Below, piece after piece: positions 1 to 8,159 of a DNA stretch of 59,301 bases (position 1 is its first letter; the number at the start of each line of letters is the position of its first letter). Both the position numbers and the translations under genes were made by a program. The notes beneath the pieces were generated by a model, which was not told the origin of the DNA, did not search any database, and saw only the letters and a program-made list of their open reading frames with translations. This DNA comes from QAMX01 sp003149835 (lineage in GTDB: Bacteria; Bacillota; Clostridia; Oscillospirales; QAMX01), in the NCBI GenBank assembly GCA_959600635.1, contig CAUGMN010000005.1:1-59301 (forward strand). Direction: 5' to 3'.

Positions 1-7
1 GGTTCTC

Positions 8-379
8 TTAAAAACACCATATAGATTTTTGTACGCCGCCGCCCGCCATCGAGCAAAGTTTTACACCTATTTGGGGATAAAACAGTTCGTAGCCGGGGGC
101 GGGCGTCAGTGTCAGCGTCACCTCGTGACCGGCGGGAAAACGATAGGTTCCAGCCGGGGCAACAGCACCGTGAACGCCGTCGCTGACAGAAAGGCGGTAC
201 TGCCGGTCGGCCGTCGCCGCTGTGGGTGTGGAGGTGAAAGCGGTTTCCGTCGTCACGGCCGACGAAGGCGCAGAAACAGGCGGATCACTTTGCTGCGGTT
301 CGTCCGGCCCATGACAGGCAGACAGCAGAAGCGCTGCGGTCAGCGCCGCGCCCGCAATGCTGAATCGTTGCTTCTTCAT
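8..379 (-). CDS. Small lipoprotein with a repeat-like beta domain, possibly truncated
   Basis: The 123-residue product starts at the ATG at 379, preceded by GCGAGG; an upstream in-frame ATG at 457 has no ribosome binding site and would bury the signal peptide. The start MKKQRFS, a hydrophobic stretch and LLLSAC form a lipoprotein signal with the lipidated Cys near residue 22. A Ser/Thr/Pro-rich linker follows, then about 45 residues (SVSDGVHGAVAPAGTYRFPA and after) that resemble the InlB-type B-repeat of surface proteins. The last 20 residues do not look like the rest, so the gene may be shortened or frameshifted near the window edge. Function unknown; probably displayed on the outer face of the membrane. 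Confidence 0.6.
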   Translation of the reverse strand: MKKQRFSIAGAALTAALLLSACHGPDEPQQSDPPVSAPSSAVTTETAFTSTPTAATADRQYRLSVSDGVHGAVAPAGTYRFPAGHEVTLTLTPAPGYELFYPQIGVKLCSMAGGGVQKSIWCF

Positions 380-627
380 AAAAAAACCTCGCTTTCGCGG
401 ACTTTGCAGAAAAGAAACGGATTGGACGCGGAGGTTCGGCCAGAATGTCTGGGTCATGGAAAAACGGTCGCTTGGATGACAGTCGTGACCTCAACCTTGA
501 TTTTGATCTTTACGACAGCGTTTCGGGCGGGCTGAAATGAACCGAAAGAACGGCGGAAAGCGGAGTTTTGATAGAGGAACGATCGATATGAAAAAAATAT
601 CGTAACCCTTCGCCATCCATTAAATTT

Positions 628-656
628 ATTATACAAACAGCGGAGAAAAAAGTCAA
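628..656 (-). promoter_or_regulatory. SigA-type promoter of the first lipoprotein gene
   Basis: On the minus strand TTGACT, a 17-base spacer and TATAAT. It gives a leader of about 240 bases before the ATG at 379. In the gene-free stretch 380-923 I see only this promoter and the divergent one at 810-838. Confidence 0.65.
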
Positions 657-809
657 CATTTAAAAACGAAAAACAGCAAACCAAACGCCGCCCAGACAGA
701 ACCGGCAAAAGCAGGGGTTGATCGTTTTGCTTCCGGCGACAATTTATCTCCGCCGGAAGCTGTTTGCATATTTACGGAAAAAATTCTTTGGAAAAATCGG
801 ATTTGCGTG

Positions 810-838
810 TTGAATTAGGCGGTCGATTCTTGTATAAT
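810..838 (+). promoter_or_regulatory. SigA-type promoter of the sugar-breakdown operon
   Basis: TTGAAT (810-815), 17 bases, TATAAT (833-838). It lies about 85 bases before the ATG of the isomerase-like gene at 924. Confidence 0.7.
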
Positions 839-923
839 GATGGTATCGGCTCTCAGCCGAATGATGGATCCGGGCGAACGTCGGAACGCTCGCCGGATGG
901 ATTTCCAATCGGAGGAAAGACTT

Positions 924-1721
924 ATGATTCAGCTTGGCGTAAACACTGTTCTGTACAAGGCGTTTCCGCTGCGTGACGCGGTGGAAAATCTGAAAAAAAT
1001 CGGCTATGACGGATTTGAGATCTCGGCCATCGAGGGCATGTGCGAGCACCTCAAACTCAGCGACTGGCGCAGCCAGAAAAACGAGATTTCCGAGCTGTGC
1101 GAGGAGTTCGGCATGAAGCTGCTCGCCACGGAGGTCGCGAGCACCGACCCGGCGCGCCTGACGCTGGCGTTCGAAGCGGCGAAGGAGCTGGGGATCCCCG
1201 TCGTCAACATCGGCCCCAAGGGAAAATCGAACGTTGAGGAAGATCTTGTCGACTGTATCGAACATATGCAGATGCTCGCGAAGCTCGCCGAGAGCTATCA
1301 GGTGACGCTGTGCATGAAGGCGCACGTCGGCGCCAGCGTGTACAGCACGCCGACGACGCTGCGGATGATCGAAAGCGTCAAAAATCCGTATTTCGGCATC
1401 GATATGGACCCGAGCCACATCTTCCGCTGCGGCGAGGAGCCGGAAAACGCGCTGTCGGCCGTGCTGCCCGCTATGCGCCACATCCACATCCGCGACTGTC
1501 ACGGCAGAGAGACCTCGCCGGGGACGCCGTTCCAGCAGATCTGCGGCACGGGCAATATCAATCTGCGCGGCTATGTCGCCGAAATGGTGAAGCAGGGCTA
1601 TGACGGCCCGGTCGATCTTGAAGTGATCGGGCCGGAGCTCACGCTCGCGGAGGCCAATATCGTCGCCGCGGAGAGCTACGGCTATCTGAACGCCTGCCTC
1701 AAAGATCTCGGCGCGCGGTAA
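924..1721 (+). CDS. Sugar phosphate isomerase/epimerase-like TIM barrel protein
   Basis: 265 residues, starting at the ATG at 924 behind GGAGG at 911-915; longer in-frame starts lack this. The protein fits the xylose-isomerase-like TIM barrel family (AP endonuclease 2 fold): a start on beta strand 1 (MIQLGVNTVLYK), 'GYDGFEISA', 'GIPVVNIGPKG', a metal-site-like 'YFGIDMDPSHIF', 'HIHIRDCHGRE' and a late 'VDLEVIGPE'. His and acidic residues at these strand ends would bind the divalent metal. First gene of an operon with a sulfatase-fold hydrolase and two dehydrogenases, so it probably isomerises or epimerises an unusual sugar or inositol derivative. The exact substrate cannot be read. Confidence 0.85.
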   Translation: MIQLGVNTVLYKAFPLRDAVENLKKIGYDGFEISAIEGMCEHLKLSDWRSQKNEISELCEEFGMKLLATEVASTDPARLTLAFEAAKELGIPVVNIGPKGKSNVEEDLVDCIEHMQMLAKLAESYQVTLCMKAHVGASVYSTPTTLRMIESVKNPYFGIDMDPSHIFRCGEEPENALSAVLPAMRHIHIRDCHGRETSPGTPFQQICGTGNINLRGYVAEMVKQGYDGPVDLEVIGPELTLAEANIVAAESYGYLNACLKDLGAR

Positions 1722-1790
1722 CGCCGGGCGGAAACCGCTGTCAAAAACAAACTATAATGAACCATACACCGGCGCAAAGCTCACGCAGTT

Positions 1791-1818
1791 CGTTGTCCGG
1801 CCCGTTTGCCGGACAACG
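1791..1818 (+). other. Intergenic hairpin without a T-run
   Basis: A perfect 11-bp stem (CGTTGTCCGGC and its complement) with a 6-base loop lies in the 201-base gap between the isomerase and hydrolase genes. No T-run follows, so it is not a standard terminator. It could be a processing or stability element within the operon mRNA. A lone TATAAT at 1753-1758 has no matching -35 box. Confidence 0.5.
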
Positions 1819-1922
1819 GGCGCCGGCGAAGAGTCTTTTGCCGCGCTCCGCCCGCCCGCGCTTCCGGCGCGGAGCGGGAAAACGGCAATCGGCTGAATCC
1901 ACTACATAAAGGAGATTTTTTC

Positions 1923-3308
1923 ATGAAGAAAAAACCGAACGTGCTGTTTTTCGGGATCGATTCCTGCCGCGCGCTCAACCTGAGCCTGTGCGGGTATCAT
2001 CGCCAGACGACGCCGCACATCGAGCGCATGGCGGAGGACGGCGTCAACTTTGTCAACTGCTTCTCGCCGAGCATTCCCACGCCGCCGGGCTATTCGGCGC
2101 TGCTGACCGGCCGCGACTGCTTCGGCACGGGGATTGTCACGCTCAGAAACGTCCCGAATCTCCCCGAGGGCATTACCTTGCAGGAAGAGCTCTCGAAAAA
2201 CGGCTATAACTGCACCTGTATCGGCTTCGGCGACGGGCAGTATACGCACGGCTTCCAGAAATACATCAACTATTCCGGCTGGGGCGCCGACCGCGAGGAC
2301 GGAAAATCCCACAAGGCGGAGAACATGAACGACGTGGCGATCCCCGAGCTCAAACGGCTCGCCGCCGAGGATCAGCCGTTCTTCCTCTTCCTGCGCCATA
2401 TGGACCCGCACTCCCCGTATCTGCCGCCGGCGCCGTTCGACCGGATGTTCCATTCGGGCGACGAGTGCGACCCCGACAACCACTCGCTCGACGAGCTCTA
2501 TGCGTTTGAGCCGTTCCGCGATTATTTCAGAGAATGGTTCCCGGCCGGCTGTACCGACAAGGAGTACATTAACGCCCAGTACGACGGCGCGATCGCCTAT
2601 ATGGACAGCTGCATTCAGCGCATCTTCACAACGGTGCGCGAGCTCGGCATCGAAAACGATACGCTGATCGTTCTCACCAGCGATCACGGCGAGACGCTCG
2701 ACGAGCACAGCTGCTACTACGATCATCACGGCCTCTACGAGGGGACGCTGCACGTTCCGCTCGTCTTCAAGCTGCCCGGCGTCGTGCCCGACGGCTATGT
2801 GTTCGACGACTATGTCCAGCAGAAAGATGTTATGCCGACGATTTTGGAGATCCTCGGAATCAAGACAAAGCTCAAATTCGACGGCCGCAGCCTGGTTCCG
2901 CTCTGGACGGACGGTGAGCGCGAGGCCGAGCCGGAGATGTATCTGACCGAGGCGACCTGGATGCGCAAGCACGGCTGGCGCACGCCGGAGTGGAAGCTCA
3001 TTGTCTCTTTGGAGCCGGATTTCCACTTCAAGCCGAAGGTCGAGCTTTACAATCTCATTAAAGACCCGCTTGAACTCGACAACGTCGCCGACAAAGAGCC
3101 GGCCGTCGTCAAAATGCTGACGCAGCGCATGGAAAAGCACATCGCCAAGCGCAAAAAAGCCTATAAGACGGAGAACCCCATCGACGTCGCCGCGACGATC
3201 TGGAATCCGCTCAACCGCCCGTTTGAATCGAGCGAGGAGGCGTACACGACGCTGCATATCGGCGACCCGAAGGCGGCTCAGAAGCTGCAATCGCAGGAGA
3301 GAAAATAA
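1923..3308 (+). CDS. Sulfatase/alkaline-phosphatase-superfamily hydrolase without the formylglycine motif
   Basis: 461 residues, starting at ATG 1923 behind AAAGGAG. The sulfatase fold is clear: 'NVLFFGIDSCRAL' with metal ligand Asp13, 'TTPHIERMAEDGVNF', 'SALLTGR', 'FLFLRHMDPHSPYLPP', 'LIVLTSDHGETLDEH' (second metal site) and 'HVPLVFKLPG'. In true sulfatases the segment before LLTGR reads C/S-x-P-x-R, and the Cys or Ser becomes formylglycine. Here it is PTPPGYSALLTGR, so Thr53 occupies that place and the Arg is missing. Related enzymes with Thr at this site cleave phosphodiester or phosphoglycerol bonds, so substrate class is open. No signal peptide: it acts in the cytoplasm, matching the sugar enzymes around it. 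Confidence 0.85.
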   Translation: MKKKPNVLFFGIDSCRALNLSLCGYHRQTTPHIERMAEDGVNFVNCFSPSIPTPPGYSALLTGRDCFGTGIVTLRNVPNLPEGITLQEELSKNGYNCTCIGFGDGQYTHGFQKYINYSGWGADREDGKSHKAENMNDVAIPELKRLAAEDQPFFLFLRHMDPHSPYLPPAPFDRMFHSGDECDPDNHSLDELYAFEPFRDYFREWFPAGCTDKEYINAQYDGAIAYMDSCIQRIFTTVRELGIENDTLIVLTSDHGETLDEHSCYYDHHGLYEGTLHVPLVFKLPGVVPDGYVFDDYVQQKDVMPTILEILGIKTKLKFDGRSLVPLWTDGEREAEPEMYLTEATWMRKHGWRTPEWKLIVSLEPDFHFKPKVELYNLIKDPLELDNVADKEPAVVKMLTQRMEKHIAKRKKAYKTENPIDVAATIWNPLNRPFESSEEAYTTLHIGDPKAAQKLQSQERK

Positions 3309-3326
3309 CGGAAACGAGATGAGATC

Positions 3327-4328
3327 ATGCAGAGAGTTTGCGTAATCGGCCTCGGCCATATCGGCAACCTGCATTCAAGAATCTATAAAGGTTGCAAAAA
3401 TGCGGAGCTGGTCGGCGTCTGCGACCTGATCGAGGAGCGCGCCGCCGCCGCGGGCAAAGCCTACGGCGTGCCGTACTACCTTGACGCGCAGAAGATGCTC
3501 GACGAATTAAAGCCCGACCTGTGCAGCGTTGCTACGGGCGGCTATGAGTACAGCTCCGACCACTATAAGCCGTCGATGCAGGTGCTCGCCTCCGGCGCGC
3601 ATCTGCTGTGCGAAAAACCGATTTCCAACGACATCGGCCATGCGCGCGAGATGGTGGCGCTGGCGGAGAAGAACAACCGCTGCTTCGGCATCGATTTTAA
3701 TCACCGCTTTACGCCCGCGTCGTTTGAGGCGGAGAAATGGCAGCGCGAGGGCCGCCTCGGCGACCTGCTGTTCTGTAACATGGCGCTCTGGATCGGCAAG
3801 CCCGGCGAATTCGAGTCGCCGTACTACCATTTAAAAGCGCTCAACCCGCACAGCGTCGACATGATGCGCCACTTTTGCGGCGATATCGAAAAGGTGCAGT
3901 GCTTTGCGATGAAGGCGCCGGGGCGCAACATCTGGTCGAGCGCCTCGATCAATATGTACTTCAAATGCGGCGCAATCGGCCACCTGACGTCGAGCTACGA
4001 TCTGGCGCGCGGCCATCCGATGGAGCGCTGCGAGGTCGCCGGCACGAAGGGGCGCATGGTCGTCGAAGACATGTGGCGCGAGGCGACGCTGTACCCTGCC
4101 GACGACATGACGAAGCTCTGCTACACCAACCCGGTGTTCGGCGGTTATTCCAATTTCGACGACACCTTCCGCTGCCGCATCGAGACGTTTGTCAAACAGG
4201 TCGACGAGGGCGTCGCGCCCGCGCAGATTAACGGCAGCGGCAAAGACGGGCTGGAAGCGCAGCGCGTCATTCACGCGGCGATCAAGAGCCTTGACGAAGG
4301 CAGAATCGTCGAAGTCGCCGAGATTTAG
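3327..4328 (+). CDS. Gfo/Idh/MocA-family NAD(P)-dependent sugar dehydrogenase 1
   Basis: 333 residues; begins 18 bases after the hydrolase gene with a modest purine-rich site (GAGATGAG). The N-terminal Rossmann fold shows 'VCVIGLGHIGNLHSR' (GxGxxG) and 'VGVCDL', ending in an acidic residue that favours NAD. 'LLCEKPISNDI' holds the conserved EKP lysine, and 'FGIDFNHRF' and 'SVDMMRHF' belong to the catalytic C-terminal domain. Members oxidise or reduce sugars, inositols or their derivatives. It sits beside a second, clearly different member of the same family, suggesting two successive redox steps on one sugar ring. Confidence 0.88.
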   Translation: MQRVCVIGLGHIGNLHSRIYKGCKNAELVGVCDLIEERAAAAGKAYGVPYYLDAQKMLDELKPDLCSVATGGYEYSSDHYKPSMQVLASGAHLLCEKPISNDIGHAREMVALAEKNNRCFGIDFNHRFTPASFEAEKWQREGRLGDLLFCNMALWIGKPGEFESPYYHLKALNPHSVDMMRHFCGDIEKVQCFAMKAPGRNIWSSASINMYFKCGAIGHLTSSYDLARGHPMERCEVAGTKGRMVVEDMWREATLYPADDMTKLCYTNPVFGGYSNFDDTFRCRIETFVKQVDEGVAPAQINGSGKDGLEAQRVIHAAIKSLDEGRIVEVAEI

Positions 4329-4396
4329 TAGCGAGGCGCATTTGCTGAAACACAGAGATGATTTGAATGATTTTTATAAAAAGGAGCTGACGCAAA

Positions 4397-5509
4397 ATGG
4401 CGATTAAAGTAGGCGTCGTCGGTATGGGCGGCATCGGCAATACCCACGCGCGCGCGTATGTGAGCGACCCGCTGGCAGAGCTGATCGCGGTCTGCGATAT
4501 CAACCGCGAAAAGGCCGACAAGGCGGCGGAGGAATACGGCGTCAAGGCGTATTATTCGCTCAAAGAGATGATCGAGTCCGAGCCGGACCTCGAAGCGGTT
4601 TCGATCTGCACCAGCGGCTATGAAAACGGCTCGTTCCACTTTGAACCGGCGATGGAGGCGCTGTCCTACGGCAAAAAGGTGCTCTGTGAAAAGCCGCTCT
4701 GCGCCGATATCCGCGACGCGCGCGAGCTGGTCAAGTACGCGGCCGACAACAAGCTGTACCTCGGCTGCAACCTCAACCACTATTTTACCGAGCTGGCCGC
4801 CAAGGCGAAGAAATTGCAGGAGGACGGCGAGATCGGCGAACTGGCGTACTGCCTGCATAAGGTCGGCTTCGACGGCAGCGACGCGGGCTACGGCGGTGTC
4901 GGCGATCCGAAATCGCGCTGGCTCAAACCGTATTCGCACTGCAAGGCGTTCCTGACGCACCCGTTCTCGGTCATGCGTTACTTCTGCGGCGATATCACGC
5001 ATGTGCAGGCGTTCCTCGACCGTCCCGGCGTCCGCAAGACCGCGGGCGACCCGATGCTGTCGATCAACAGCGTCAACTGCAAGTTTGAAAAGGGCGGCGT
5101 CGGCGTTCTGATCAGCCAGCGCGGCGACGCGCGCTTCGGTCTCGGCGGCTGGTGGAGCTATGAGCACGCCGGCACAAAGGGCACGTTCTGCATCGAGAAC
5201 TGCGTTGAAAAGCTGACCTATTGGCCGGGCCACCGCCCGGGCGAGGACGGAAAGCTTGTTATGCCCGAACCGGAAGTCACCGACACGGGTATCAAGAACT
5301 TTGACGCCACTTTCCCGGTGCGTATCCACGCATGGCTGGAAGATCTGACCAACAAGGTTCACTACGAGTTCATCCGCTCCTCCGGCCGCGACGCCCTGGC
5401 GACGCTGGAATACATCGAAGCGGTGATCCAGTCCTACGAGTCGGGCGGCGAAATGGTTCGCCCGCATCCGCTGCCGGCCATCCACGGCACGCCGGAGTAT
5501 ATTCACTGA
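4397..5509 (+). CDS. Gfo/Idh/MocA-family NAD(P)-dependent sugar dehydrogenase 2
   Basis: 370 residues with a strong AAGGAG site before ATG 4397. Same two-domain plan as its neighbour: 'VGVVGMGGIGNTHARAY' dinucleotide loop, 'LIAVCDINREKAD', 'VLCEKPLCADI' with the catalytic-site lysine, and 'GCNLNHYFTE' plus 'HPFSVMRYF' in the C-terminal sheet domain. It has about 40 more residues, including a distinct stretch around 'WWSYEHAGTKGTFCIENC'. Last gene of the operon that begins at 924; a strong hairpin follows at 5546. No transporter or regulator gene accompanies these four genes in the window. Confidence 0.88.
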   Translation: MAIKVGVVGMGGIGNTHARAYVSDPLAELIAVCDINREKADKAAEEYGVKAYYSLKEMIESEPDLEAVSICTSGYENGSFHFEPAMEALSYGKKVLCEKPLCADIRDARELVKYAADNKLYLGCNLNHYFTELAAKAKKLQEDGEIGELAYCLHKVGFDGSDAGYGGVGDPKSRWLKPYSHCKAFLTHPFSVMRYFCGDITHVQAFLDRPGVRKTAGDPMLSINSVNCKFEKGGVGVLISQRGDARFGLGGWWSYEHAGTKGTFCIENCVEKLTYWPGHRPGEDGKLVMPEPEVTDTGIKNFDATFPVRIHAWLEDLTNKVHYEFIRSSGRDALATLEYIEAVIQSYESGGEMVRPHPLPAIHGTPEYIH

Positions 5510-5545
5510 CAAACCCGCGCACAACCTGCACGGAACGCATACCGC

Positions 5546-5579
5546 GCCCTGCGTCCGGATATTACTCCGGACGCAGGGC
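5546..5579 (+). terminator. Hairpin ending the sugar operon
   Basis: Perfect 14-bp stem (GCCCTGCGTCCGGA and its complement) with loop TATTAC. T-rich sequence follows only after a few bases (GTCTGCTTTT), so termination may be partial. It lies 37 bases after the second dehydrogenase stop. Confidence 0.6.
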
Positions 5580-5633
5580 GTCTGCTTTTCCCGCTTTTTG
5601 TGGAAAAAATAAAAAGAAAAAACGAAAATTATA

Positions 5634-5662
5634 TTGATCATCGAGCCGGAGAATGGTAAAAT
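5634..5662 (+). promoter_or_regulatory. Promoter of the UroD-like gene
   Basis: TTGATC (5634-5639), 17 bases, TAAAAT (5657-5662). It marks a new transcription unit separate from the sugar operon, with a leader of about 165 bases. Confidence 0.6.
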
Positions 5663-5833
5663 GGAAACTGAGAGATCGGAAAAAGAACGGCGGCCGACAG
5701 GGGGATGACAGGGGGCGGAACAGCCCTCTGAAAGATGTGCTGTTATCCCGGCAGCCGGCGTTTTCCGCCGAGAAAACCTGTGGACTGTTTGAAGGCGTAT
5801 ACCTGAAATGCACTGGACGGGGAGGAAATGACG

Positions 5834-7075
5834 ATGGCGAACAGCGAGGAAAAAAAGCTCTTGCGGGAGCTTGCAAAGCGGTATATGGATCTGGCTCGGA
5901 TGCCTGTCAATGAGGAACGGAAGGAGCGGATGAAACGGACAAACGATCTCACGCCGGGACTGCGTCCGGCCGTGTGGATTGATGAGATTCCGTGGCATGA
6001 GATGGATATTGACGGACAGCTGAGCCTTGTCTGTGAAGATCCCTTCGCCCGCAGAATGGAATGGTTTTTCAAAAGCCAGCTGTACCGATGGAAGTATATT
6101 CAGGCGGATATGGTGCTTCTGCCATATTATGCCGTTCACAAAAAGTATTCGTCCACGGGAAACGGTCTGGATACGGATGAACGGATCATCAAGACGGACA
6201 GCAGAAATCATATTGTCTCCCACGCCTATCACGACATGCTGGCGACGGAGGAGCAGCTGGCAAAGATGAAGATGCCCGTGCTGACCGCATGCCCCGAAAA
6301 TGACCGGAAAAATGTCGAAATGGCCGAAGATATTTTAAACGGGATTCTGCCTGTGAAGCTGACGGGCCATCAGTTCTATTATTCTCCGTGGGATACCATC
6401 GCCACGCTGCGCGGCGTGGAGCCGATCCTGATCGATATGATCGACCGGCCCGAATTTCTGCACAAAATTGTCAGCCGCTTTGCGGAGCATCAGGCGGCGG
6501 TGATGGATCAGATGGAAGCGCTCGATCTGCTGGATGCTGAGCCGGTATCCCTGCACTGCACGCCGGCCTTTACAGACGATCTGCCGAAGCCTGCGCCGGA
6601 CGGAAAAGTGAGGCAGAAGAATGTGTGGTTCCGGGCGATGGCGCAGATGTTCAATGTGGTTTCGCCGGCGATTCATGAAGAGTTTGAGCTTCAATACATG
6701 CGGCCGCTGATGCAGCGCTGCGGGCTGGTGTATTACGGATGCTGCGAGCCGCTGGACAACAAGATTGATTTGCTGAAAACTGTGCCGAACATGCGGAAAA
6801 TCGGCGTGAGCCCGTGGTCGAATCAGGAGCGTTCGGCGGAACAGATGGAGAGCCGCTATGTCTTTGCCCGGAAGCCGAATCCGGCTTTTGTGGCGGGAAC
6901 GTTTGACGCTGAAACGGTGCGCCGCGAAATCCGGGAAACCGTTGAACTCTGCATCCGCTACAAATGCCCGTATGAATTTGTGCTGAAAGATATCAGCACC
7001 GTGTCCTATAAGCCGCAGAACCTGATTCAATGGAATCAGGTGGTTCAGGAAGTTCTGGATCACTATTATCGATGA
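5834..7075 (+). CDS. Uroporphyrinogen-decarboxylase-like (URO-D fold) protein
   Basis: 413 residues. GGAGG at 5821-5825 is only 2 bases from ATG 5828 but 8 bases from ATG 5834, so 5834 is the better start. The C-terminal half resembles the URO-D/corrinoid methyltransferase family: 'LHCTPAFTDDLP', 'YYGCCEPLDNKIDLLKTVP' and 'MRKIGVSPWSN'. His241-Cys242 and Cys303-Cys304 are candidate zinc ligands, as used by MtaA/CmuA-type methyltransferases, though the usual H-x-C spacing is not exact. It is not the heme enzyme HemE: it is longer, its N-terminal part differs, and no heme-pathway gene is adjacent. A methyl-transfer role on a sugar or methylated compound is possible but unproven. Confidence 0.75.
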   Translation: MANSEEKKLLRELAKRYMDLARMPVNEERKERMKRTNDLTPGLRPAVWIDEIPWHEMDIDGQLSLVCEDPFARRMEWFFKSQLYRWKYIQADMVLLPYYAVHKKYSSTGNGLDTDERIIKTDSRNHIVSHAYHDMLATEEQLAKMKMPVLTACPENDRKNVEMAEDILNGILPVKLTGHQFYYSPWDTIATLRGVEPILIDMIDRPEFLHKIVSRFAEHQAAVMDQMEALDLLDAEPVSLHCTPAFTDDLPKPAPDGKVRQKNVWFRAMAQMFNVVSPAIHEEFELQYMRPLMQRCGLVYYGCCEPLDNKIDLLKTVPNMRKIGVSPWSNQERSAEQMESRYVFARKPNPAFVAGTFDAETVRREIRETVELCIRYKCPYEFVLKDISTVSYKPQNLIQWNQVVQEVLDHYYR

Positions 7076-7105
7076 ATATGCGATTGGAGTTGGAGGCGTA
7101 GAATC

Positions 7106-7519
7106 ATGTGTAAAAGGCTTTGCCTTTCCCTGATGCTCGCTGCACTGGCTTTTCTGTCTGCGGCGTGTGATCGAAAGCTGCCTGACAATTTCAGCGGAGC
7201 GACGGACAAAACCGACATCGGCAGGCCGGAAAGCACGCCCGTATCGGAGAATGCATCCGTATCGGATATACTTCCTGTATCGACCGCGCCGACTCTTCCA
7301 AAAACAACCGCAGCCGCCGCTCCGTCTCCCGATTCAGAACCCTCACAAACCACCGAGCTGAATCACCTGTTTCACGGCGAGCAGGCGGAGGTTTATCAGG
7401 CCGTGTGGGATTTTCTCTCTGACGAATACCGCGAGAAGGAGTTCGACGAGGTTGCTTATCTTGAAGAAACAGTAGGGATTCATGACGCCCGTCCGGCTCC
7501 GGTACCGCCGGAAGCGTGA
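7106..7519 (+). CDS. Short lipoprotein, unknown function
   Basis: 137 residues; GGAGG lies upstream of ATG 7106, 30 bases after the UroD-like gene, so the two are probably cotranscribed. The N-terminus is a lipoprotein signal (hydrophobic run ending LSAAC, Cys21). A Ser/Thr/Pro-rich linker of about 60 residues follows, then a small acidic helical tail (around 'AVWDFLSDEYREKEF'). I do not recognise the family. The body is very small for a binding protein, so it may be a remnant. Confidence 0.6.
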   Translation: MCKRLCLSLMLAALAFLSAACDRKLPDNFSGATDKTDIGRPESTPVSENASVSDILPVSTAPTLPKTTAAAAPSPDSEPSQTTELNHLFHGEQAEVYQAVWDFLSDEYREKEFDEVAYLEETVGIHDARPAPVPPEA

Positions 7520-7527
7520 CAAAAGCT

Positions 7528-7578
7528 GCGGCCGTCCGACTCGTCCCCTTTCCGAGGGCGGCTCGGACGGCCGCTTTT
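7528..7578 (+). terminator. Intrinsic terminator
   Basis: A 12-bp stem (GCGGCCGTCCGA paired with 7563-7574) is followed by TTTT. It lies 9 bases after the lipoprotein stop. Confidence 0.75.
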
Positions 7579-7591
7579 CAGGGAGGTTTTC

Positions 7592-7705
7592 ATGATGAAC
7601 ACAAAAAAATTCGCCGCGCTGCTGCTGACAGCGGCGGTCTGCCTGACGACGCTGGCCGCCTGCGGCAAGAAAACAACTTTTTCATGGCCATGCCGGAAAG
7701 CGTGA
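7592..7705 (+). pseudogene. Lipoprotein stub (signal peptide only)
   Basis: A good site (GGGAGG) precedes ATG 7592. The 37-residue reading frame holds a complete lipoprotein signal (MMNTKKFAALLLTAAV, then TLAACGKK with Cys24) and stops after 13 more residues. No functional body follows. Another frame stays open to 7803 without recognisable content. It reads as the head of a decayed lipoprotein gene; a functional small peptide cannot be excluded. Confidence 0.5.
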
Positions 7706-7806
7706 TTCCTGCGGCGGCTCGGACAAGAGAAAACCGCCGAGACTCTTACACTCGGGAGAAGACCGCCGGCGCACAGATTTTCTTGAAAGAAAAAGCGGCG
7801 TAAGAC

Positions 7807-7835
7807 TTGACAAACGGAGCTCGCTCTGCTATAAT
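7807..7835 (+). promoter_or_regulatory. Consensus promoter of tRNA-Gly
   Basis: Perfect TTGACA (7807-7812), 17-base spacer and perfect TATAAT (7830-7835), about 17 bases before the tRNA. Strong promoters of this kind are typical of stable RNA genes. Confidence 0.9.
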
Positions 7836-7851
7836 ATAAAAAACTTGATTT

Positions 7852-7927
7852 GCGGATTTAGCTCATCTGGTAGAGCGCCACCTTGCCAAGGTGGAGGTAG
7901 CGAGTTCGAGCCTCGTAATCCGCTCCA
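7852..7927 (+). tRNA. tRNA-Gly (anticodon GCC)
   Basis: Cloverleaf read directly: acceptor arms GCGGATT and AATCCGC close the molecule. The D-arm is GCTC...GAGC, the anticodon arm CCACCTTGCCAAGGTGG carries the GCC anticodon, and the T-loop is GTTCGAG. T is the discriminator base and CCA is encoded (7925-7927). It decodes GGC and GGT. Confidence 0.96.
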
Positions 7928-7929
7928 AA

Positions 7930-7960
7930 AGAGCGTATCGTTCAGATACGTTCTTTTTTT
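7930..7960 (+). terminator. Intrinsic terminator of the tRNA gene
   Basis: Stem AGAGCGTATC / GATACGTTCT with loop GTTCA, followed by a run of T. The tRNA is therefore a single-gene transcript. In 7961-8159 I see no gene or site that I can support. Confidence 0.85.
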
Positions 7961-8159
7961 ATATTTTTACCGCACGGAGCGCCGAACCGTCCTGCTGTTT
8001 CACACAAACTCAGCTTCTCCACAAGCAGCGGTTCTATTGCCGTTGTCTTGAATTCCGCAGCGGATCTCTTGCTTGCCAGCCCTGTTGGCGTCATCAAACA
8101 CCCCGCTTGTTATTTAGGATACCATGCTGTCTAACAAAAACAAATGGGGTGCAGTTCAC

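Noticed and set aside
1902..3374. 490-residue open frame on the minus strand
   Set aside because: It is the antisense shadow of the sulfatase-fold gene: GC-rich third positions remove stops. No ribosome site, Arg/Val-rich composition and no recognisable domain.
4325..6232. 635-residue open frame on the minus strand
   Set aside because: It spans two plus-strand genes, an intergenic hairpin and a promoter, and has no family motifs. Antisense artefact.
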